Part shown: in pieces, positions 11,482 to 20,851 of the stretch | Layout: each line of letters opens with the position of its first letter | How positions within the stretch are numbered: position 1 is the stretch's first letter | Source of the DNA: Blattabacteriaceae bacterium | Lineage (GTDB): Bacteria > Bacteroidota > Bacteroidia > Flavobacteriales > Blattabacteriaceae | NCBI GenBank assembly: GCA_036390115.1 | Contig: DASWCM010000006.1 | Coordinates: forward strand, 1 to 60,432 | DNA length: 60,432 nt | Direction: 5' to 3' | Made by a program: the position numbers and the translations under genes | The notes under the pieces: model-generated | Database searches by the model: none | What the model was told of the DNA's origin: nothing | What the model saw: the letters and a program-made list of their open reading frames with translations, nothing else

Positions 11482-12669
11482 CTATTTCAAAATTTTTGTT
11501 ACCTGTCCAGCTCCCACAGTACGGCCACCTTCCCGTATAGCAAATCTAAGTCCTTCATTTAGTGCAACAGTATGGTGTAATCTTACCTCAATTGAGAGAT
11601 TATCCCCAGGCAGAACCATTTCTACTCCTTTGGGTAGAGTTACTTCTCCAGTAACATCCGTTGTTCTAAAATAAAATTGAGGTCTATAATTGTTATGAAA
11701 TGGAGTATGACGCCCACCTTCTTCTTTGGTAAGAATATAAACTTCTGCGATGAATAGGCAATGAGGTGTTATAGATCCAGGTGCTGTTAAAACCATTCCA
11801 CGACAAACTTGTTCTTTATTTACTCCACGTAATAGGAGCCCTACATTATCTCCAGCTTGAGCATTTTCTAGAATTTTTCTATGCATTTCTATTCCTGTAA
11901 CTGTAGTAGATAATTTTTCTGCATTCAAACCAATAATCTCTACGGAATCCCCTATTTTACAGATGCCGTTTTCCACTCTTCCAGTACATACTGTGCCCCT
12001 TCCTGTTATAGTAAATACATCTTCTACAGGCAACAAGAAAGGTTTATCTATGTTTCTAACTGGTTCAGGCATGTAATCATCAACTGACTGAACAAGTTCC
12101 CAAATTTTTTCTTTCCATTTAGGATCTCCATTAAGAGCGCCTAAAGCAGATCCTTTAATTATTGGTACATTATCTCCATCATAATCATATCTGGATAACA
12201 ATTCTCGTATTTCCATTTCTACCAATTCCAGAATTTCTGGATCATTTACCATGTCTGTTTTATTGATAAAAGGAATAATTGCAGGAACTCCAACTTGACG
12301 AGCAAGCAATATATGCTCTCTTGTTTGAGGCATTGGGCCATCAGTAGCTGATACTACAAGTATTGCTCCATCCATTTGAGCTGCACCTGTCACCATATTC
12401 TTTATATAATCTGCATGACCTGGGCAATCTACATGAGTATAATGACGTTTTTTTGTTTCGAATTCTATATGAGTCGTATTTATCGTAATTCCTCTAGCTT
12501 TTTCTTCTGGAGCGTTATCAATTTCTTCAAAACTCTTTGCTTGCGCTAATCCTTCTTCAGCTAAAACCACAGTAATAGCAGTTGCCGTTGTGGATTTTCC
12601 ATGATCTACATGTCCTATGCCCCCTGTAGTAAAATTTGGCTTATTTCGTTTAAAAATTTCCTTTGCCAT
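11482..12669 (-). CDS. tuf: Elongation factor Tu
   Basis: EF-Tu carries aminoacyl-tRNA to the ribosome. The 395-residue product has all three domains: GTPase with [20 protein letters not shown] (G3 region), NKTD (G4) and GSALGAL (G5), then domains 2 and 3 ending in [15 protein letters not shown]. The stretch around the P-loop is unusual: the nearly invariant [20 protein letters not shown] is here [20 protein letters not shown], with Ser at position 26 in place of the Mg-binding Thr. The rest is well conserved, so it is probably the working EF-Tu. It is preceded by four tRNA genes in the order also found at tufB of E. coli. Confidence 0.97.
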   Translation of the reverse strand: MAKEIFKRNKPNFTTGGIGHVDHGKSTTATAITVVLAEEGLAQAKSFEEIDNAPEEKARGITINTTHIEFETKKRHYTHVDCPGHADYIKNMVTGAAQMDGAILVVSATDGPMPQTREHILLARQVGVPAIIPFINKTDMVNDPEILELVEMEIRELLSRYDYDGDNVPIIKGSALGALNGDPKWKEKIWELVQSVDDYMPEPVRNIDKPFLLPVEDVFTITGRGTVCTGRVENGICKIGDSVEIIGLNAEKLSTTVTGIEMHRKILENAQAGDNVGLLLRGVNKEQVCRGMVLTAPGSITPHCLFIAEVYILTKEEGGRHTPFHNNYRPQFYFRTTDVTGEVTLPKGVEMVLPGDNLSIEVRLHHTVALNEGLRFAIREGGRTVGAGQVTKILK

Positions 12670-12685
12670 AATAGAATCTTTATTA

Positions 12686-12758
12686 AGCCAATGACGGGAA
12701 TTGAACCCGTGCCCGCTTTCTTACCAAGAAAGCGCTCTACCATCTGAGCTACATCGGC
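12686..12758 (-). tRNA. tRNA-Thr (anticodon GGT)
   Basis: Acceptor GCCGATG/CATTGGC with one G-U pair, anticodon stem CTTTC/GAAAG and loop TTGGTAA. It is the last of four tRNAs ahead of tuf. Confidence 0.95.
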
Positions 12759-12765
12759 TATACAG

Positions 12766-12838
12766 AGCGGGAGACGGGAATTGAACCCGCAACTTTCAAC
12801 TTGGAAGGTTGACGCTCTACCATCTGAGCTACTCCCGC
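12766..12838 (-). tRNA. tRNA-Gly (anticodon TCC)
   Basis: Acceptor GCGGGAG/CTCCCGC, anticodon loop CTTCCAA, T-loop TTCAATT. A well-paired cloverleaf between tRNA-Tyr and tRNA-Thr(GGT). Confidence 0.95.
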
Positions 12839-12839
12839 A

Positions 12840-12921
12840 TAGGGAGAGCAGGATTCGAACCTGCGAAGATGTTGTCAATAGATTTACAGTCTACCCTCGT
12901 TAGCCACTTGAGTACCTCCCC
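12840..12921 (-). tRNA. tRNA-Tyr (anticodon GTA)
   Basis: An 82-nt class II tRNA with a long variable arm. The anticodon stem is TAGAC/ATCTA-like around the loop containing GTA, and the acceptor GGGGAGG/TCTCCCT has two G-U pairs. The discriminator is A. Confidence 0.94.
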
Positions 12922-12926
12922 AAATG

Positions 12927-12999
12927 AGCCGATGGAAGGTATCGAACCCTCGACACCGAGATTACAAATCACGTGCTTTACCAACTAAGCTACATCGGC
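12927..12999 (-). tRNA. tRNA-Thr (anticodon TGT)
   Basis: Acceptor GCCGATG/CATCGGC and loop TTTGTAA give anticodon TGT. The anticodon stem CGTGA/TCTCG contains a T-T mismatch at the third pair, a sign of tRNA erosion. It is the first tRNA of the cluster. Confidence 0.92.
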
Positions 13000-13138
13000 T
13001 ATCATCTTTTTACTAGCAATTTTGGATAAAAACATGTAGGGTATAAAAAAATAAATAATTTTTGATTCTATAATAATATAATTTTATATTTTTAATAAAT
13101 ATATAATAATTTTTTAAATTATTGAATATTTAATAAAT

Positions 13139-13211
13139 GGCGTGGTAGCTCAGATGGTAGAGCGTCAGATTCATAACCTGGAGGTCGGTGGTTCGATACC
13201 ACCTCACGCTA
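13139..13211 (+). tRNA. tRNA-Met (anticodon CAT; subtype uncertain)
   Basis: The acceptor GGCGTGG/TCACGCT closes with G-U at both ends; anticodon loop TTCATAA; T-stem GGTGG/CCACC. The anticodon stem TCAGA/CCTGG has an A-C mismatch next to the loop. The D-stem has C11-G24, unlike bacterial initiators, while the variable region (GGAGGTCG) resembles them. Initiator, elongator and lysidine-modified Ile forms cannot be separated with confidence. The 139 bp before it (13000-13138) are very A+T-rich and must hold promoters for this gene and the divergent tRNA-tuf block. Confidence 0.88.
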
Positions 13212-13214
13212 CTA

Positions 13215-13515
13215 TTAAAAGCTCCTTAAATTTAAACGATTAGCCCAGAAAAATAAGAAGGAAAAAATGCTAGAAAGCTAACAAAATGCTGACTCTTCTA
13301 GTATAAAGGTACTAAATATAATCAGAAATATCAATTTCAAAAATCAAAATTATTCTTTAAAAATAGAAGATTTATGTTTTTCATATTGAAGTAATTTAAA
13401 CGCCTAAGCTACAAATTTCTGATATAAAAAGATCAAGTATTGATATTACTGAACCAAATAGAGCAGGTTTTTTAACTTATGCTCGTTATTCTTATTTACC
13501 TAAATCCTTTTGATT
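13215..13515 (+). pseudogene. dnaN: Remnant of DNA polymerase III beta subunit (sliding clamp), C-terminal part
   Basis: No open frame spans this region, but pieces in different frames match the end of flavobacterial DnaN in order. These are YKFLI (cf. FNSRFLTEML), then SIDITEPNRAGFLT (cf. LEMSLPNRAGILT), then after a one-base shift LMLVILIYLNPF (cf. TMLVMPVMLNN). Upstream pieces such as KIEDLCFSY are weaker. Frameshifts and stops separate them. I infer a dead dnaN fragment; only about the last quarter of the gene is recognisable. An intact copy elsewhere cannot be excluded. Confidence 0.7.
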
Positions 13516-13527
13516 AATTAATCATTT

Positions 13528-15537
13528 ATGATGAAAATATCTTATAAATGGCTAAAAAATTATCTAAAAAGTAGTTTAGATATTCAAAAAATATCAGAAG
13601 TTTTAACTTCCATTGGATTATATGTGGAAAGAATCGAAGAAAATGAAAATATAGAAATTGAATTTACCCCTAATTGCTTTTACGCAATGAGCCATTACGG
13701 AATAGCTAGAGATCTTTATATTGCTTTAACATTTAGAGGATTTAAAGTTAAATTAATAAAACCTCCAATAATTGATTGGAAAATGGATAAAAAATATGAT
13801 TTCAGCGTTTTCTTGGAAGAAGAAAGAAAATGTTTCCGATATTCTGGTATGGTATTTACCGAAATAAAAGTAACTTCCTCTCCAAAATGGATGCAGAATT
13901 ATTTGAAATCTATTGGATCAATTCCTATTAACAATATTATTGATATTACAAATTTTGTAATGCATGAAATAGGACAACCACTACAAGCCTTTGATGCAGA
14001 CCGAATAAAAAGTAGAAAGATTAGGATTAAAAACCCCAAAAAAAAGGTCTTATTCGAAACGTTTGATGGATCTATAAAAAAATTGGATCCAGATGACTTA
14101 GTCATTTTTGATAGACAAACTCCTATATGTATTGCTGGAATACTTGAAAGTGCCCATTATTCTGTGGGACCTAGAAGTCAAAATATCTTTATTGAGAGTG
14201 CTTATTTTGATCCAATAAGTATTCGTAAAAGTACTAAAAAACACGGATTAAATACTGAATATTCTTTTCGCTTTGAACGAGGAGTAGATCCAGAGAATAC
14301 TGTTTACGCTCTTTTAAGAGCTGCTTTAATGATACAGGAATTTGGAAAAGGAAAAATTTCGTCAGAAATTATTGATATAAATCCGTATATTGTCCCTAAC
14401 TTTGAAGTTATTTTTCGACCTAAAAAAATAAATTCTATTATTGGGGGTAAACTTTCTGAAAAAGAAACAAAAAAAATTTTAAAACTTCTAGAAATACAAA
14501 TTCTTTCAGAATGTGGAAATTTATGGAATCTTTCAATTCCACCTTATCGTTTACATCTTCGATCTGAAGAAGATCTTATAGAAGAAATCCTTCGTATTTA
14601 TGGATATAATCGTATTCCAAATTCTGAAAAAAAAAATTTTTCAATATCAATAAAAGATCTTTCAAAAGATATTGAAGGGAATGTTTCTAAATTATTAATT
14701 TCACATGGTTTTTACGAAAGTATAAACCTGTCTTTTACAAAAAATGAAACTTCAAAGTACATGGAAAAGAAAGGAGTGATAAAAATTGCGAACCCTTTGA
14801 ATAAAGATATTTCTATAATGCGCTTATCTCTATTATTTGGTCTTATTGAAAATCTTGCCAATAACTTTGGCAGAAAAAATATGAACTTAAAATTTTTTGA
14901 ATGGGGGAAAATTTATAAAAAAGAAAAAAATAAATATTTAGAAGAACCAAGACTTGGGCTTCTTTTTGCTGGAAGAAATATTGATTATTCTTTTTCTCTA
15001 ATGAAAGGAATTGTCGAACAAATACTTAAGATGGGGGGGCTGTATAAGAACTTAACCCAGATGATTATTTCAGATCATTTATTTTTTGATAAAAGTATTT
15101 TAATAAAAAAAAAAGAACTTCCTATAGTAGAAATCGGTAAAGTCAATAAGCACTTAGTGAAAAAAGTACATTTAAAAGTTTTTTATTCAGAATTTTTTTG
15201 GAAAAATTTTATGCTACTTCTGAAGAAAAGAAGAGTTTTCTTCAAAAAACCTACAAAATATCCATTAGCAAAAAGAGATTTGTCTTTCTTTATAGACCAT
15301 AGAATTTCTTTTGAAGAAGTTATTCAAGTTGTTAGATCAGAGGAAAAAAACCTTATTAAGAAAATAGAGGTTTTTGATGTTTATAAAGGAGAACAAGTAC
15401 CAAAAGGTAAAAAATCTTATGCTTTAAGATTTTACATGGGAGATGAAAGGAAAACTTTGACAAACAGTCTAATTAATGATACAATGGAAAAATTCCAAGA
15501 TAAATTTCTAAAAAAATTAGGCGCAGAATTTAGATAA
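13528..15537 (+). CDS. pheT: Phenylalanyl-tRNA synthetase beta subunit lacking the EMAP tRNA-binding domain
   Basis: Beta subunit of the alpha2-beta2 PheRS. The start reads MMKISYKWLKNYL; the second Met (13531) matches the family start. After about 40 residues (VERIEENENIEIEFTPN) the protein goes straight to the B1 continuation that normally follows the OB-fold/EMAP tRNA-binding domain, so roughly 110 residues are missing. The B3/B4 editing region (IIDITNFVMHEIGQPLQAFD), B5 (SFRFERGVDPE) and C-terminal anticodon-binding FDX-ACB domain (YPLAKRDLSFFI onward) remain. Length is 669 residues against about 800 in free-living relatives. pheS is not in the window. A 165-bp spacer (15538-15702) with no recognisable gene separates it from the convergent secDF. 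Confidence 0.95.
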   Translation: MMKISYKWLKNYLKSSLDIQKISEVLTSIGLYVERIEENENIEIEFTPNCFYAMSHYGIARDLYIALTFRGFKVKLIKPPIIDWKMDKKYDFSVFLEEERKCFRYSGMVFTEIKVTSSPKWMQNYLKSIGSIPINNIIDITNFVMHEIGQPLQAFDADRIKSRKIRIKNPKKKVLFETFDGSIKKLDPDDLVIFDRQTPICIAGILESAHYSVGPRSQNIFIESAYFDPISIRKSTKKHGLNTEYSFRFERGVDPENTVYALLRAALMIQEFGKGKISSEIIDINPYIVPNFEVIFRPKKINSIIGGKLSEKETKKILKLLEIQILSECGNLWNLSIPPYRLHLRSEEDLIEEILRIYGYNRIPNSEKKNFSISIKDLSKDIEGNVSKLLISHGFYESINLSFTKNETSKYMEKKGVIKIANPLNKDISIMRLSLLFGLIENLANNFGRKNMNLKFFEWGKIYKKEKNKYLEEPRLGLLFAGRNIDYSFSLMKGIVEQILKMGGLYKNLTQMIISDHLFFDKSILIKKKELPIVEIGKVNKHLVKKVHLKVFYSEFFWKNFMLLLKKRRVFFKKPTKYPLAKRDLSFFIDHRISFEEVIQVVRSEEKNLIKKIEVFDVYKGEQVPKGKKSYALRFYMGDERKTLTNSLINDTMEKFQDKFLKKLGAEFR

Positions 15538-15702
15538 AATACTATTATCTATTCTTTGTATATCTCTTCTTTGATTTATTGAATAGCTTTTTGAAGATAT
15601 GTCCCTCACAGCCCAAGGCTTAGAGCAATTTATGGTATTTTTTTTGTACAAAGATTAAAACAGCAAAAAATATAATAATGAAAGTATACTCACATTTTAT
15701 TA

Positions 15703-18339
15703 TTATTTACATAACTCATATATTAGTGTGGGAGATATAAATATTGAAGAATACGGAGCAACGACAAGACCCAAAAAAATAGCAAACATAAAGTTTCGTA
15801 TTGGCTTTACTCCAAATAGGAAAATAATAAATAGAACAAAGATTCTCATTAAGGAGGTTTTAATGGTTCTACTTAAAGTTCTGCAAATTGCTTGATTGAC
15901 TATATCATGAAAAGATCTATTTTTCAACATGGACTCTCTTATAATCCTATTATATACAATTACTTTATCATTTATTGAATAAATAATGATAGTGAACATT
16001 GCGGCAATAAAAGATTGATCCATCTCTAAAGAGAAAGGTAAAAATCTATAAAAAATTGAAAAAAATCCTAAAACTACAATAGAATCGTGAAAAAGAGAAA
16101 TAACTGCAGCTAGACTGAATTCCCATCTTTCAAATAGTATGAATAGGTACGAAAAAATTCCAAGTAAAGAAAATAAAACGAACAAAAAAGCTTTTTTACT
16201 AAGATACTTTGCGATACAAACTTTTATAGTATATAAAATACCAAAAGATTTTTTAGTGTTTTTAAAGTTTTCGAAACTAAAATCTATTGGTAAATACGGC
16301 CTAAATACGGTATAAAGTTTTTTCGAAATTTCTTCCTCAACTTTAGGGCCCTCTTTATATTTTGTCGTTATTTTTAATTTATTTTTTCTTCCAATATAGA
16401 AAATTTCTGGAATAGAATAAAACCCATTTTCAGATTCAGAAAAAAAACTCGATAATTTATCAGAAATTTTTTCCAAATTTACTGATTGATTAAGCCGAAC
16501 GATATAAGTTCTTCCACCATCCACTCCTAAATTTAATCCTCGAATAGCTAAAGAGTAAAAACTGATCCCTAGTAAAATTAGGGAAAATAGGTAAGCGAAA
16601 ATTCGATTAGAGAGAAAATTCCATTGAATCTTTTCTATAAAATATTCAGTTCTTAGACTAGAAAAATAAATATATTTATTTATAGTAAAGTGATTTTCGA
16701 TAAACCATATATAAATACATAGAGAGGAAAATATAGAAGTAAAACTTCCAATAATCGACGTTGTCGCAAATACTTTTATAGGCCCTTTTACCAAAAAGAA
16801 TAAAATAATTCCAGTAAAAAGTGTGGTAATTTGTCTATCTATGATAGTTCTAAGGTTAGAACTATTATTTATTCCTTTTTTAATATACTCCTTTATGCTT
16901 TCGTAAAGGAAAATATTTTCATCCACATATTTTGCTATGGTTAGCATTATCCCTGTTAAACCAGGCAATGTGAGAACCCCTCCAATAGAAATTAGAATAC
17001 CGAAAATAAATAGTATATTAAAAATTAATGCAAGATTTGCATAGAATCCTGCAGTTCTGTAAAAACAGATCATACAGAAGAAAACGAATACTAAAGCTAG
17101 TAAAGAAGCGTTTAAAAAACTTTTAATCGCTCTATTACCTAGAGACGGGCCTATCATTTCTGATATAATAATTTGCATTTTTGTAGGTAACCTACCTGAA
17201 TTTAAAACATTCACTAGATCATTAGCCATTTGTATATTGAAATTTCCAGAAATTTGTGAATGTCCATTCGAAATAACGTAGTTAACCTTTGGAGCCGCAT
17301 AAACTAAATCATCTAAAACTAGAGCGATGTTCTTTCCTAGAGCTTTTCTAGTTAAGTTTTTCCAGAGAAAAGTACCTTTTTTATTCATCGTAATCTTTAG
17401 TATTATTTCATTAAATAATCCTAAAGATATATTTGCCTTAGTTATTACCTCACCTTCTACTGGAGAAGTACCGTCAAATTCTGTTTTAATTGCGTATAAT
17501 CCAATAAAATTTCCTTTTCTTGATTTTAAACCATTAGCAGACCACAAAAATTTAACATGCTTTAAATCTGGAGGTAAAAAAAATCTAGCCTTAGAACTGT
17601 TTAAAATTTTACTTACAATAATCGTATCTTTTATGTCAACCAAACCTATTAAGTTTTCATCTATATGAGAACTTTTTATATGATATCCTAATAGAGAAGA
17701 GTTTTTTTTTAAAATATAGTCTAAACTTCGAATATATGGGGTAACCCGTTTATTACGGAAAACTTCAAAAAATTGGAGTTTGGCTGGGATCTGCAATAAT
17801 TTTTTTATACGTTCTACATCCCTTACAAAAGGAAACTCTACCAAAATACATACTGAGTTTTCTATGCGTTGAATTTTAGCCTGAATACCAAACCTATCCA
17901 TTCTATATTGAAGAACCTTTGACGCAACGTCTATATACTCATCTACTTTTTTTCTTATTACCTTTTCAACTTCTTTGTCTGTACTATCAGAATTAATTTC
18001 ATTAAGCAATTTACCGAAAATTTCTGAGAGACAGGATTTTTTAAGCTTTTTTTTTAAATACTGAAAAAACAAAGAAAGATACCCCAATGATGGGACTTTT
18101 TTATCGGCTTCTTTAAGAGAAGCTAAGAAAATGTTATTTTGATAATTCTCAGAAAGATTAGGATAAAGATTCACCAAAAGATCTCGTTCAGAGATTCGCA
18201 AAATAATATTAATTCCTCCTTTTAGATCCAACCCTAGGTTTAAATACCTTCTATCCTGTTTGTAAGTTAAACTTACGTAATACAAAGAAATTAACAAAAG
18301 AGTAATAGATACAAATGCCACAAACCCTTTTACTCGCAT
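15703..18339 (-). CDS. secDF: Protein translocase SecDF fusion
   Basis: An 878-residue fusion of SecD and SecF, which uses the proton-motive force to pull Sec substrates across the inner membrane. The N-terminal membrane span is followed by LGLDLKGGINI, the SecD P1 signature. The SecD membrane block follows (LTLPGLTGIMLTIAKYVDEN), and then the SecF half begins with LGVDGGRTYIV and has SINDKVIVYNRIRE-like motifs (YSINDKVIVYNRIIRES). About twelve hydrophobic spans are visible. The fused form is typical of Bacteroidetes; this one is shorter than the usual ~1000 residues. It is third in an aspC-surA-like-secDF unit. Confidence 0.95.
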   Translation of the reverse strand: MRVKGFVAFVSITLLLISLYYVSLTYKQDRRYLNLGLDLKGGINIILRISERDLLVNLYPNLSENYQNNIFLASLKEADKKVPSLGYLSLFFQYLKKKLKKSCLSEIFGKLLNEINSDSTDKEVEKVIRKKVDEYIDVASKVLQYRMDRFGIQAKIQRIENSVCILVEFPFVRDVERIKKLLQIPAKLQFFEVFRNKRVTPYIRSLDYILKKNSSLLGYHIKSSHIDENLIGLVDIKDTIIVSKILNSSKARFFLPPDLKHVKFLWSANGLKSRKGNFIGLYAIKTEFDGTSPVEGEVITKANISLGLFNEIILKITMNKKGTFLWKNLTRKALGKNIALVLDDLVYAAPKVNYVISNGHSQISGNFNIQMANDLVNVLNSGRLPTKMQIIISEMIGPSLGNRAIKSFLNASLLALVFVFFCMICFYRTAGFYANLALIFNILFIFGILISIGGVLTLPGLTGIMLTIAKYVDENIFLYESIKEYIKKGINNSSNLRTIIDRQITTLFTGIILFFLVKGPIKVFATTSIIGSFTSIFSSLCIYIWFIENHFTINKYIYFSSLRTEYFIEKIQWNFLSNRIFAYLFSLILLGISFYSLAIRGLNLGVDGGRTYIVRLNQSVNLEKISDKLSSFFSESENGFYSIPEIFYIGRKNKLKITTKYKEGPKVEEEISKKLYTVFRPYLPIDFSFENFKNTKKSFGILYTIKVCIAKYLSKKAFLFVLFSLLGIFSYLFILFERWEFSLAAVISLFHDSIVVLGFFSIFYRFLPFSLEMDQSFIAAMFTIIIYSINDKVIVYNRIIRESMLKNRSFHDIVNQAICRTLSRTIKTSLMRIFVLFIIFLFGVKPIRNFMFAIFLGLVVAPYSSIFISPTLIYELCK

Positions 18340-18351
18340 ATAACTATCTTT

Positions 18352-19644
18352 TTATAGCCTGAAAGGCTTTTCCTGGAAACATTCTTGAAAGTTCTCACCT
18401 ATTCCAATAAAAATATCAGGAATATGAAAATTAACCCATTTTGTAAGTTCTTTTGTAGATTTTTCCATACTAACCAAGTTTTTTAAAAAATGATATTCAT
18501 TTTCAATAGTAGGTTTATGTGCTGGAATCCTTCTTAAAACTTTCAAAAGAAAATAAGCTTTTTTTCCTTTGATTTCATCTTCAAAAGTGGATGAAATACC
18601 TCCATTTTTTACATGAATCAATGCTGAATAGGAATTTTTCGATAATTTATTTTTATCCAGAGATAATTTAAAGTCATCTTCTATGGAATATTTCTCTATA
18701 GCTTCTTCAAAGCTTATTTTCTTTTTATAAAGAAACTCTCTAATTGAGTCAGCGAATTTTTTTGTTTTATCCATTTCTTCTTTTGTAGAATTTTTTTTAA
18801 TCAAAATATTACGGTAATCAATCCTATTTTTTCTTAGTTTTTCCAATTTAACAATTTGAAACCCAAATTCAGATTCAAAAGGTTCGGATATTTCCCCTTC
18901 TTTTAAAGAAGAGAGCACTCGATATAGTGTTGAGCTCATATTACTCGTATTCATATTTTTTATCAATCCCCCCTTAAAAGCTGTAGAATTATCTTGGGAA
19001 TAAGCAATTGCTTCTACTTCAAAAGTAGAACCTTTTTCTATGTATTTTTTTATTTTTTCAAGCTTATTCATAATTTCTTTCCTATGTGAACTTTTTAACT
19101 TCGGATAAAAAACTATTCGATAAAAATCAAATTTTTCTGGAAAAATAGGGAGTTTTTCTTTATGTTTTTTGCAAAATTCTTGTACTTCTAATGGACCTAC
19201 ATTAACATTAGAATAAATTTTTTCTTGAAAAAACTGTTTTATTAGTTCGTTATTTCTTACATTCTCAGTATACTCTTCACAGAGTGCTTTAAAAGAATTT
19301 TTATCATATTTCTTTAAAAGATTTTTCATTCCCCCTACTTGAATAACAAGCTCTTTTAAAATTTTTTTAACTCGTAAACGTATTTGATCAACAGAAATTC
19401 TTTTAGAAAGATTTTTATCTTTTTTTGCATTATATAATAAAACATTACTTTTGATCAGTTCTTTTAAAACTTCACATGAAGTTAATTTTTTCTCCGTATT
19501 GAGTATATTTTCTCTAACATCAGATTCTGAAATAATTTGATCCCCAATAATGGCAGCAACCCCGTCAATTTTTTGTTTTTGTTGAGCATTTAATGCATGA
19601 AAAACTATAAAAAATACTAGAAAAAATAAAGTTTTGTTTTTCAT
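18352..19644 (-). CDS. surA: Periplasmic peptidyl-prolyl isomerase, SurA/PpiC-like
   Basis: From Met at 19644 the 430-residue product begins with a signal peptide: KNK, a hydrophobic stretch LFFLVFFIVFHALNA, and cleavage before QQKQ. A SurA-type N-terminal region (VAAIIGDQIISESDV) follows, then one clear parvulin domain (KGGLIKNM, LKEGEISEPFESEFGFQIVKL) and a second, degenerate one around residues 265-385. It likely chaperones outer-membrane proteins delivered by Sec/SecDF, its downstream neighbour (12 bp). A longer form starting at 19662 would overlap aspC by 14 bp. The symbol is by similarity of architecture. Confidence 0.85.
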   Translation of the reverse strand: MKNKTLFFLVFFIVFHALNAQQKQKIDGVAAIIGDQIISESDVRENILNTEKKLTSCEVLKELIKSNVLLYNAKKDKNLSKRISVDQIRLRVKKILKELVIQVGGMKNLLKKYDKNSFKALCEEYTENVRNNELIKQFFQEKIYSNVNVGPLEVQEFCKKHKEKLPIFPEKFDFYRIVFYPKLKSSHRKEIMNKLEKIKKYIEKGSTFEVEAIAYSQDNSTAFKGGLIKNMNTSNMSSTLYRVLSSLKEGEISEPFESEFGFQIVKLEKLRKNRIDYRNILIKKNSTKEEMDKTKKFADSIREFLYKKKISFEEAIEKYSIEDDFKLSLDKNKLSKNSYSALIHVKNGGISSTFEDEIKGKKAYFLLKVLRRIPAHKPTIENEYHFLKNLVSMEKSTKELTKWVNFHIPDIFIGIGENFQECFQEKPFRL

Positions 19645-19648
19645 TTTT

Positions 19649-20839
19649 TTAATTTTTTCCATAAAAAAGATTTTTCATTCTTCTAAATGCATCCAGCAGC
19701 TTGCTTTCTGACATCGCATAAGAAATGCGCAAATGCTTTTCTTTTCCAAAAGAGGATCCTCCAATCGTCAAAACTTTAATTTTTTCTAGTAAAATCAGAG
19801 CTAAATCATCAGAATTTTTTATTAAAGTTCTAGAAATATTTCTGTGTAGAAGATTCGAAACATCAGGAAAAACATAAAAAGTTCCTTTTGGAATATTGGA
19901 CTGAAATCCAGTAATTTTATCTATAAATTCCAAGACTAAATTTCTGCGTTTTTTTAATGATACAATCATAGATATAGATTTTATACGAGCTGCTAAAGCT
20001 GCAATAGCAGCTCTCTGCGAAAGAGAATTAGCTCCTGAAGTCATTTGCCCTTGAACTTTTTCGCAAGCTTGGGCTATCCATTCAGGGGCTCCAATATATC
20101 CTATCCTCCAGCCAGTCATCGAGAAGGCTTTAGAAATCCCATTACTTGTAATAGTTTGGTCGTAAACCTCTGGAATAGAGGCAATACTTGCATGGGATTT
20201 ATAACAAATGTGTTCATAAATCTCGTCTGAGACTATCATTATATTTTTATGTTTGCTTAATATCTTAGCTAAAGCTTTTAATTCGCTTTTAGAATAAACA
20301 CCTCCAGATGGATTAGATGGAGAACTAAAAATAAAAGCTCTTGTTTTAGAGTTTATAGATTTTTCTAATTGTATGGCTGTAACTTTGAAATTTTTTTTTC
20401 TATCTGTATGAATTATTACAGGTTTCGCCTCGCAAAGTTTTATCATTTCGTAATAACTTACCCAATACGGAGCTGGAATTATTACTTCGTCTTCTGGATT
20501 AAGAATTGAGAGAAAAATATTTATAATTGACTGTTTTACCCCTGTTGATACGACAATTTGAGAAGGGTTATAATTTAATTCGTTATCCCGTTTAAATTTT
20601 TTGCATATGGTTTCACGTAAATCGTAATATCCTGATATTGGAGAATATTTATGATATCCATCATCTATAGCTTTTTTAGCTGCGTGAAGAACAAATCCTG
20701 GTGGATTAAAGTCAGGTTCTCCTATGCCTAGATTTATAATGTTTTTGTATCCTTTGTTTATAAGATTTCTAGCTATGTTGGCCATATAAAGAGTTTTTGA
20801 AAAACTCATATTTTTTAAACGATAGGAAATATTTTTCAT
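19649..20839 (-). CDS. aspC: Aspartate aminotransferase (class I, PLP-dependent)
   Basis: The 396-residue fold-type I aminotransferase has the internal aldimine lysine at K237 in SNGISKAFSMTGWRIGY, the NPSGG loop and DEIYEH. Closest in pattern to bacterial Asp/prephenate aminotransferases (AAT Ibeta), so it may serve aspartate, aromatic or other transaminations in this reduced genome. It is first in the minus-strand unit with surA-like and secDF, and its start codon is only 12 bp from that of the divergent rsmG. Confidence 0.92.
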   Translation of the reverse strand: MKNISYRLKNMSFSKTLYMANIARNLINKGYKNIINLGIGEPDFNPPGFVLHAAKKAIDDGYHKYSPISGYYDLRETICKKFKRDNELNYNPSQIVVSTGVKQSIINIFLSILNPEDEVIIPAPYWVSYYEMIKLCEAKPVIIHTDRKKNFKVTAIQLEKSINSKTRAFIFSSPSNPSGGVYSKSELKALAKILSKHKNIMIVSDEIYEHICYKSHASIASIPEVYDQTITSNGISKAFSMTGWRIGYIGAPEWIAQACEKVQGQMTSGANSLSQRAAIAALAARIKSISMIVSLKKRRNLVLEFIDKITGFQSNIPKGTFYVFPDVSNLLHRNISRTLIKNSDDLALILLEKIKVLTIGGSSFGKEKHLRISYAMSESKLLDAFRRMKNLFYGKN

Positions 20840-20851
20840 ATTGAATATACA

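Noticed and set aside
12615-12878. Open frame crossing the tuf start and two tRNA genes
   Set aside because: It consists of tRNA-Thr and tRNA-Gly sequence read as protein.
13000-13138. Possible Bacteroidetes promoters between the tRNA-tuf block and tRNA-Met
   Set aside because: The region is about as A+T-rich as possible and promoters must be here, but I could not place a convincing TTG / TAnnTTTG pair on either strand.
15538-15702. Spacer between convergent pheT and secDF, examined for a gene remnant or terminator
   Set aside because: Short open stretches exist in several frames, but none matched a family I recognise and no clear stem with a T-run was seen.
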